Below, piece after piece: positions 58,579 through 64,000 of a stretch of DNA of 64,000 nt (position 1 is its first letter; each line of letters opens with the position of its first letter). The DNA lies in the NCBI RefSeq assembly GCF_021696945.1, contig NZ_JACYHE010000007.1:1-64000 (forward strand), read 5' to 3'. Source of the stretch: Streptomyces sp. JJ36 (GTDB lineage Bacteria; Actinomycetota; Actinomycetes; Streptomycetales; Streptomycetaceae). Below the pieces are notes generated by a model. The model was not told the origin of the DNA, made no database searches, and worked only from the letters and a program-made list of their open reading frames with translations. The position numbers and the translations under genes were made by a program.

Positions 58579-58632
58579 ACGGCTCCGGCAGAACCGAGCG
58601 GCCGGCGGGGTATTTCTGCAGCGCACAGGGGT

Positions 58633-58662
58633 GCCGCCGCCCGTTTCGCGGCGGGCGGCGGC
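58633..58662. terminator. Bidirectional terminator between amidase-like gene and dps2
   Basis: GCCGCCGCCCG (58633-58643) pairs perfectly with CGGGCGGCGGC (58652-58662), loop of eight bases, between two convergent genes. Confidence 0.75.
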
Positions 58663-58710
58663 GTTCCGGTGCGGGAAACCGCGGGCCGGCGTTCGCGGGC
58701 CGGTCCGGGC

Positions 58711-59187
58711 TCAGGAGTCGTTCTCGGCGACGAACATCCAGTGGTGCTTCTCCAGGTCGCCCACGAGCGCTATGAAGACGTCCTCCGTCACCGGGTCCAC
58801 CCTGCCCACGGCGGCCATCCGCTCGCGGGCCTTGACGATGACCGAGTACAGCGCCTCCGCCAGCGTGCGGACGGCCTCCCGGTCCTGCTGCCAGCCCTCC
58901 TTCACCGGGCCGATCGCGCTGCCGGCGGAGACCGTGCCGGACCGGCCGTCCGGCGAGATGCCGAGGGCGGAGGCGCGCTCCGCCACCACGTCGGAGTGCT
59001 TGCGCGCCGTGCTCACGACGTCGTCGAGCTGCAGGTGGATGGAGCGGAAACGCGGCCCCACCACGTTCCAGTGGATCTGCTTGGTGACCAGGGCGAGGTC
59101 CACGAGGTCCACGAGGGAGCCCTGGAGCGCCTCGCCGATGATCTTGAGGTCCTGCTCGGGGAGCGTGCTCTTCACTTCGTACGCCAC
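58711..59187 (-). CDS. dps: Second Dps-family protein
   Basis: 158 residues, shorter than the Dps at 11615 and without its basic C-terminal tail. Ferroxidase segment: LALVTKQIHWNVVGPRF then SIHLQLDDVV. Because the tail is missing, it may store iron without condensing DNA. GTG at 59187 is used because the upstream in-frame codons are not starts. Convergent with the amidase-like gene. Confidence 0.88.
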   Translation of the reverse strand: MAYEVKSTLPEQDLKIIGEALQGSLVDLVDLALVTKQIHWNVVGPRFRSIHLQLDDVVSTARKHSDVVAERASALGISPDGRSGTVSAGSAIGPVKEGWQQDREAVRTLAEALYSVIVKARERMAAVGRVDPVTEDVFIALVGDLEKHHWMFVAENDS

Positions 59188-59582
59188 GATCGTTACCGCT
59201 TTCTCTCGTCGGGCACCCGTACGGCCGTCTCCCTCCTGGGCCGGCCGGGTGCGGCTGCCGTGTGGTCCTCGCTGCGCCGTGTTCCCCGCCTCCGGGGGCT
59301 CACACGGGAAGTCCGGCAGTGTATGAGCGGTTTTCCACTGGTTCGCCCGGCATCGCGGTGAATTGTGAGCGGGGCGTCCCGAAAGAATTCTGACCTGCAA
59401 AGCACCTGGTCGAGGCGGCAATCGGCGCCGGTGCGCCGCGGGTTGACGGAGGAGGGGGGCATAAAAGGGTGTCCGGCTGGATAGTGATGCATCGGAGCCC
59501 GTGCGTGGTTCCCCACACCGACCTCCGGGCAGAGGGTGGCCGCGCGCGCGGCACCGCCGTCTCAACCACCGGAGGTTTCGTC
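59188..59582. other. Leader and promoter region between dps2 and the betaine methyltransferase
   Basis: About 395 bases. Near 59443-59467 are TTGACG, a GGAGGAGGGGGG tract and CATAAAAGGG. The purine tract could be a ribosome-binding site for a GTG at 59469 that would extend the downstream protein by 38 residues, or the block could be promoter DNA. A second GGAGG at 59571-59575 lies right before the conserved N-terminus. Confidence 0.5.
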
Positions 59583-61235
59583 ATTTCAGCGCGTCCTGTG
59601 CAGGAGTTCGGAGAGAATCCGGTCGACGTTCGCGAAACTGGTCACTACACCGAGGAGTATGTTCCCAGTTTCGTCGAGAAATGGGACTCACTCATAGACT
59701 GGGAGAAGAGGAGGGAGAGCGAGGGGAATTTCTTCATCGACCTGCTGCGCAAGCGGGGGGTCAAGAGCGTGCTCGATGTCGCGACCGGCACCGGCTTCCA
59801 CTCGGTGCGGCTGCTGGACGCGGGGTTCGAGGCGGTGAGCGCGGACGGCAGTGCGGAGATGCTCGCCCAGGCGTTCGAGAACGGCGTCCGGTACGGCGAT
59901 CACATCTTGCGTGTGGTGCAGGCCGACTGGCGCTGGCTGAATCGGGATGTGCATGGTGAGTACGACGCCATCGTGTGTCTCGGGAATTCCTTCACGCATC
60001 TCTTCTCGGAGCGCGACCGGCGCAAGGCGCTGGCCGAGTTCTACGCGATGCTGAAGCACGACGGGATTCTCATCCTGGATCACCGCAACTACGATGCGAT
60101 GCTGGATCGCGGATTCTCCAGCAAGCACACCTACTATTACTGCGGCGAGGATGTCGCGGTGGAACCGGAATATCTCGACGACGGACTGTGCCGCATGCGG
60201 TACACGTTTGCCGACGACGCGGTGTACCACCTCAACATGTATCCGCTGCGCAAGGATTACACTCGCAGATTGATGACGGAAGTCGGCTTCCAGCACATCG
60301 AGACGTACGGTGACTTCCAGCACACGTACCGTGATGAGCAGCCGGACTTCTTCGTCCATGTCGCGGAGAAGGAGTACCGCATGGACGCCGACGAGGACAG
60401 CAGCTACTCGGAGGCCGTCAGCACCGCCCGGACCTACTACAACTCGTCGGACGCCGACACGTTCTACGCCACCGTCTGGGGCGGCGAGGACATCCACATC
60501 GGCCTCTACGACCGCCCGGACGAGCCGATCGCCGACGCCAGCCGCCGCACCGTGGAGCGGATGGCCGCCAAGGCGGACCCCGCCCCGGGCACCACGGTGC
60601 TGGATCTCGGGTCCGGCTACGGCGGCTCGGCGCGGTACCTGGCGGCCTCGCACGGCTGCCGCGTCCTCGCGCTCAACCTCAGCGAGGTGGAGAACGAGCG
60701 GAACCGGGCGATGAACGAGAAGCGCGGCCTGGCCGGGGCCATCGAGGTGGTGGACGGCTCCTTCGAGAACATCCCGTACCCCGACGCCAGCGTGGACGTC
60801 GTCTGGTCGCAGGACGCCTTCCTGCACAGCGGCGACCGGGTGCGGGTGCTGAAGGAGATCGCCCGGGTGCTGCGGCCCGGCGGGCAGCTCATCTTCACCG
60901 ACCCGATGGCCGCGGACGGCGCCGAGACCTCCCGGCTGCAGCCCATCCTGGACCGCATCCACCTGGAGACCATGGGCTCGCCGGGGTTCTACCGGCGCGA
61001 GCTGACCAAGCTGGGCTTCACGGAGGCGTCCGCGGGCGGCTTCGAGGAGCACCGCGAGCAGCTCGCCACCCACTACGGGCGGGTGCTGGAGGAGACCGAG
61101 CGGCAGGAGGCGGCGGGGCTCGCCGAGAAGGTCAGCGCGGAGTACCTGACCCGGATGAAGAAGGGCCTGGCCGACTGGGTGCACGGCGGCCGGGAGGGAG
61201 ACCTCACCTGGGGCATCTTCCACTTCCGCCGCTGA
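59583..61235 (+). CDS. Fused glycine/sarcosine and sarcosine/dimethylglycine N-methyltransferase
   Basis: 550 residues; should make glycine betaine from glycine by three SAM-dependent methylations. N-terminal half is GSMT-like (VRETGHYTEEYVPSFVEKW; SAM motif VLDVATGTGFHS near 63). C-terminal half is SDMT-like (YYNSSDADTFYATVWGGEDI; SAM motif VLDLGSGYGGSARY near 338). Such one-chain enzymes are known in halophilic actinomycetes. Start is unclear: ATT at 59583 has a perfect GGAGG seven bases upstream and sits where ATG is expected; GTG 59598 lacks a site; GTG 59469 adds an unconserved extension. It uses glycine, linking it to the riboswitch operon. Confidence 0.88.
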   Translation: MSARPVQEFGENPVDVRETGHYTEEYVPSFVEKWDSLIDWEKRRESEGNFFIDLLRKRGVKSVLDVATGTGFHSVRLLDAGFEAVSADGSAEMLAQAFENGVRYGDHILRVVQADWRWLNRDVHGEYDAIVCLGNSFTHLFSERDRRKALAEFYAMLKHDGILILDHRNYDAMLDRGFSSKHTYYYCGEDVAVEPEYLDDGLCRMRYTFADDAVYHLNMYPLRKDYTRRLMTEVGFQHIETYGDFQHTYRDEQPDFFVHVAEKEYRMDADEDSSYSEAVSTARTYYNSSDADTFYATVWGGEDIHIGLYDRPDEPIADASRRTVERMAAKADPAPGTTVLDLGSGYGGSARYLAASHGCRVLALNLSEVENERNRAMNEKRGLAGAIEVVDGSFENIPYPDASVDVVWSQDAFLHSGDRVRVLKEIARVLRPGGQLIFTDPMAADGAETSRLQPILDRIHLETMGSPGFYRRELTKLGFTEASAGGFEEHREQLATHYGRVLEETERQEAAGLAEKVSAEYLTRMKKGLADWVHGGREGDLTWGIFHFRR

Positions 61236-61251
61236 CCCGGCGGAGCCGCGT

Positions 61252-61286
61252 GGGGCGGGGGCGTGCCGTGGGCACGCCGCCCCGCC
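61252..61286. terminator. Strong hairpin between converging genes
   Basis: GGCGTGCC (61260-61267) pairs with GGCACGCC (61271-61278) over a GTG loop and the stem continues through GGCGGG/CCCGCC-type pairing out to about 61252 and 61286. Confidence 0.7.
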
Positions 61287-61301
61287 GTCCGCGCGGTGTG
61301 C

Positions 61302-63317
61302 TCAGCCGCCCTCCGGCGGCGCGGGCGGGCGCGGCACCCGGTGCCGGCCCGTGTCCGGCAGATAGGGCGCCGGCGCCGGGCCGGCCGACAGCAGCGTGCT
61401 GAGCCCGCGCCGGGTCGCGGCCACCACCACCCGGTCGTGCGGGCGCAGCACGTATCCCGGGTGCAGCCGCCAGGCGAGCTCGCCGGTGCCGGCGGGCCCC
61501 GCTGCCAGGTCGGCCCGGCGCTCCGGCGGCCGTGCGACGTCCAGGGCCAGCACCCGCCAGGCGCCGGGCCGGAACGCCTCCGCGACCGTACGGCCCTCCA
61601 GCAGCGCGTTCTCCCGTACGTCCACCGCGGCGAAGACGAGCACGCGGCGGCCGACGGGGATGGCGCCCAGCACCTGCCGCCCCATCATGGCTCCCGCGAA
61701 CGCGGGTGCGGCCAGCGCGGAGACCGAGCGGCTGCGGGTCTGGGCGAGGGGGTAGGTGTCCCGCAGCGTGCGGTACACCGTGGTGGCGAACTCGTCGTCG
61801 AACAACCGCATGACCACCCGCAGCTCCGGCTTCAGCTCGCGGGCGTAGAGGGCGGCCTCCAGGTTGGTGCCGTCGTCGCTGGTGAGGGCGAGCAGGGCGC
61901 GGCTGCGGCGGAGGCGGGCCTCGGAGAGCACGCCGCCGTCCTCGGTGACGTCGGCGATCAGGGTGGGCACCCGGCGGGCGCGGGCCAGGGCGATGCCCCG
62001 GGCCTCCGGGTCGCGCTCGATGCACACCACCGGGATGCCGAGCTCCAGCAGCCGGTCGAGCACCCGGGTGCCGACCTTCCCCAGACCCAGCAGCACCACG
62101 TGGCCGGAGAGCCCGCGGGGCACTCCGCGCAGCGCCGACGCCCGGCGGTAGGCGCCGTAGCTCTCCAGCACCACGGCCAGCAGCAGCGGCAGCAGCATCA
62201 CCCCCGCCAGGCCCGCGAGCAGTTGCAGGACCTGGGTGTCCGGGGGCTCGCCGACGTTCGGGTCGTTGATGGCGAAGAAGTCGAGCAGGGTGAGATAGGC
62301 GGCGTGCAGCCAGGTGGTGTCGCTCACCCACCAGTTGGCGCACGCCAGCACCGCGACCACGCCGGCCATCGCGGCCAGCGAGATCCGCAGCCGGCGGGAG
62401 AAGAGTTCGTTGAGGTGCTGGAGCGCGGGCAGCCCGGGCATCGCCGGCAGCCTGCCGGTCACCGGGCCGTGCCGGGTGGAGCGGGTGATGGCCTCCAGCA
62501 CCACGGCGCCGCGCCGCGGCGGCAGCCCGGCCAGCGCGTCGTCGCCGGGCAGCAGGACCGGCTCGTCGCCGGCGTCGCCGCCCCGGCCGCCGGTCCCGTC
62601 CGCGCCGCCCGGGGCCCGGGCGCCTCCCGCGGCGCCCTCGCCGCCGCCCTCGCCGCTGCCGGGTGAGCCCGGCAGCAGCGCCAGGGTGCAGAGCGGGTCA
62701 CGGCGCCCGGCGGTGCCGACGGTGCGCTCCTTGGCGCGCAGCAGCAGCCCGTCGGCGTGCACGATCTTGTCGCTGCCGACCACTGCGGCCGCCACCAGGG
62801 AAGGCGCGGCCGTGTCGGAGTCGGAGAGCACCGTGGTGGAGGCGTCCACGGCGGCGGCGTCCAGCTCCGGGCTGTGCACCTCCACCGCCCGGTCCAGCAG
62901 GTTCTCCAGGTAGCCGCCCAGGGTGCGGTTGAACATGCGGATCACCAGCCGCAGCCGCGGGTTGAGCCGGCGGGCCCGCAGCGCGACGTGGATGTTGAGC
63001 TGGTCGTCCCCGGAGGTGAGGGCCAGCGCCGCGGCGTGCTCCACGCCGGCGTCCCGCAGCGCCGTCTCGTCCGGTACCCGCGCCTCGACGGCCCGCACGG
63101 AGAGCCCCGGCGCCCCGATGAGCGCGGCGATCTGCGGGCCGTGGTCGCCGCCGCGCAGCGAGGGCAGCACCACGGTGACCCGCTGCCCGTAGACGCCCGC
63201 GAGCTCCCGGGTGAGCCGCTGGGCCAGCGCGTTGTCCCCGCAGACGATCATGTGCGGTCGCGGCTCGCCGTTCCCGTGCCGGTCCCCGCCGCCTACGCTG
63301 CCGTCCATGGTCACCAC
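61302..63317 (-). CDS. Two-RCK (TrkA-N) membrane protein, CASTOR/POLLUX-like
   Basis: 671 residues. First Rossmann RCK domain from about 23 (MIVCGDNALAQRLTREL), a Gly/Ala-rich linker, two membrane helices (about 309-330 and 360-380), then a second RCK domain (HVVLLGLGKVGTRVLDRLL near 404) and a C-terminal TrkA-C-like part. The loop between the helices reads TLLDFFAINDPNVG, not the TVGYGD of potassium channels, so potassium selectivity is doubtful. GTG at 63317 has GGGGGGAGG eight bases upstream; ATG 63308 is further away. It overlaps the 5' end of the LOG gene. Confidence 0.85.
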   Translation of the reverse strand: MVTMDGSVGGGDRHGNGEPRPHMIVCGDNALAQRLTRELAGVYGQRVTVVLPSLRGGDHGPQIAALIGAPGLSVRAVEARVPDETALRDAGVEHAAALALTSGDDQLNIHVALRARRLNPRLRLVIRMFNRTLGGYLENLLDRAVEVHSPELDAAAVDASTTVLSDSDTAAPSLVAAAVVGSDKIVHADGLLLRAKERTVGTAGRRDPLCTLALLPGSPGSGEGGGEGAAGGARAPGGADGTGGRGGDAGDEPVLLPGDDALAGLPPRRGAVVLEAITRSTRHGPVTGRLPAMPGLPALQHLNELFSRRLRISLAAMAGVVAVLACANWWVSDTTWLHAAYLTLLDFFAINDPNVGEPPDTQVLQLLAGLAGVMLLPLLLAVVLESYGAYRRASALRGVPRGLSGHVVLLGLGKVGTRVLDRLLELGIPVVCIERDPEARGIALARARRVPTLIADVTEDGGVLSEARLRRSRALLALTSDDGTNLEAALYARELKPELRVVMRLFDDEFATTVYRTLRDTYPLAQTRSRSVSALAAPAFAGAMMGRQVLGAIPVGRRVLVFAAVDVRENALLEGRTVAEAFRPGAWRVLALDVARPPERRADLAAGPAGTGELAWRLHPGYVLRPHDRVVVAATRRGLSTLLSAGPAPAPYLPDTGRHRVPRPPAPPEGG
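63294..63306 (+). promoter_or_regulatory. -10 element for a leaderless LOG-family mRNA
   Basis: TACGCT at 63294-63299 precedes the ATG at 63307 by seven bases, and no ribosome-binding site is present. The -35 (TTCCCG, 63271-63276, 17-base spacer) is weak. Confidence 0.45.
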
Positions 63318-63876
63318 GGACAGTGCCTCCCCCCTGAAGCCCAGGAAGTCCCTGAACGTCTGCGTCTTCTGCTCCGCCGCCGAGCTGGACGAGGTCTACA
63401 CGACGGCTGCCCGCGAGTTCGCCGGGCTCATCGGCAAGCGCGGCCACACCCTGGTCTGGGGCGGTTCCGACGTCGGCCTGATGAAGGTGATCGCGGACGG
63501 TGTGCAGGACGCCGGCGGCCGCCTCGTCGGGATCTCCGTGGACTTCCTCCACCACAAGGCGCGGGCGAACGCCGACCGCATGATCGTCACCCCCACGCTG
63601 GCGGAGCGCAAGGCCTTGCTGCTGGAACACGCCGACGCCGTCGCCGTGCTGGTCGGCGGGACCGGCACGCTGGACGAGGCCACCGACATCCTGGAGCTGA
63701 AGAAGCACGGGATGCACGGCAAGCCGGTGGTGGTGCTCAACACGGCGGGCTTCTACGACGGTCTCCAGGCGCAGCTCGCCCGCATGGACGCCGAGGGTTT
63801 CCTGCCCGTGCCGCTAAGCGGACTGGTCGCCTTCGCCCCGGACCCGGCCGCCGCGGTGGCACATCTGGAGGGCTGA
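63307..63876 (+). CDS. LOG-family protein (TIGR00730 Rossmann fold)
   Basis: 189 residues. Family members hydrolyse nucleoside 5'-monophosphates such as cytokinin ribotides; bacterial ones are often annotated as lysine decarboxylase in error. SLNVCVFCSAAELD, LVWGGSDVGLMKVIADG and the diagnostic VLVGGTGTLDEATDILELKK (GGxGTxxE) are present, here with D-E after T-L. ATG at 63307 shares CCATGG with the divergent RCK gene. Confidence 0.9.
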   Translation: MVTTDSASPLKPRKSLNVCVFCSAAELDEVYTTAAREFAGLIGKRGHTLVWGGSDVGLMKVIADGVQDAGGRLVGISVDFLHHKARANADRMIVTPTLAERKALLLEHADAVAVLVGGTGTLDEATDILELKKHGMHGKPVVVLNTAGFYDGLQAQLARMDAEGFLPVPLSGLVAFAPDPAAAVAHLEG

Positions 63877-63949
63877 GCCGCCGTCGCGGGGCCGGCGCCC
63901 CTGCCGCAATGTCATGTGCGTTACGTCTATGCATCTCGGTGCGCGGTGT

Positions 63950-63963
63950 GTAACGTCCGTTAC
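63950..63963. promoter_or_regulatory. GTAACG-TC-CGTTAC palindrome
   Basis: A 14-base inverted repeat about 30 bases upstream of the last start in the window, with another CGTTACG half site near 63919. It looks like an operator for the next gene. Confidence 0.45.
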
Positions 63964-63991
63964 CCCCATCGAGGTCTTCGAGGTGACGACC

Positions 63992-64000
63992 ATGCACACA
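63992..64000 (+). CDS. Start of the next gene (truncated by window end)
   Basis: ATG at 63992 preceded by GAGGTG with six bases of spacing. Only three codons are visible, so no identity can be given. Confidence 0.4.

Noticed and set aside
59443..59467. TTGACG and TAAAAG as a standard -35/-10 promoter
   Set aside because: Spacing is only 13 bases, too short for a normal housekeeping promoter.

Overview
The window reads as a chromosomal segment of a Streptomyces. Coding DNA is very GC-rich with strong third-position bias, many starts are GTG or TTG, several mRNAs look leaderless, and a block from about 35.3 kb to 59 kb follows a gene order I remember from Streptomyces chromosomes: gcvT-gcvH-glyA-sdaA behind a glycine riboswitch, two SseB-like genes, an oligopeptide ABC operon, mnmA and a cysteine desulfurase. 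No rRNA, tRNA or CRISPR array was found.

Layout. 0-5 kb (minus strand): the end of a polyketide/polyunsaturated-fatty-acid-like locus with a dehydratase-ketoreductase fusion (cut by the window edge), a free-standing malonyl transferase, a PfaD-type enoyl reductase and an Sfp-type phosphopantetheinyl transferase. These are trans-acting parts for a megasynthase that should lie to the left. 5-6.5 kb: two divergent, related GbsR/MarR-like regulators, both apparently leaderless. 6.5-14.7 kb: envelope and stress genes (PLC-like membrane phosphodiesterase, PLD-like enzyme, DUF1206 protein, Dps, DUF6480 protein) and a striking fusion of sigma-like domain, zinc finger, membrane segment and ricin lectin. 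14.7-16.3 kb: a Rox-type rifamycin monooxygenase with a palindrome like the rifamycin-associated element. 16.5-20.2 kb: a monocistronic NRPS-like enzyme with adenylation, carrier, PLP alpha-oxoamine synthase and SCP2-like parts.

20.2-35.3 kb is an accessory island. It holds a complete class 1 DISARM anti-phage system (drmD, drmMI, drmA, drmB, drmC) whose genes overlap or nearly abut. An IS982 transposase relic lies on the left; a frameshifted tyrosine integrase relic and short direct repeats lie on the right. The target-recognition half of the methylase drops to about 50-55% GC, far below the rest, which suggests a swapped module.

35.3-64 kb is mostly core. The riboswitch-controlled operon gcvT-gcvH-glyA-sdaA handles glycine and serine. 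It is followed by a P-loop kinase-like protein, a secreted Gln-rich protein, two SseB-like proteins, a five-gene Opp/Dpp transporter, a TRIC-type channel, an aldehyde dehydrogenase whose usual catalytic Glu is Gln, a thioesterase, mnmA, a Tat-type amidase, a cysteine desulfurase, a cytoplasmic amidase-like protein, a second Dps, a fused glycine/sarcosine/dimethylglycine methyltransferase (glycine betaine synthesis), a two-RCK membrane protein and a LOG-family protein. The last two start head-to-head on one CCATGG.

Most transcription-unit ends carry GC-rich perfect hairpins, which are recorded below. Functional calls come from reading motifs by eye; no database search was possible.
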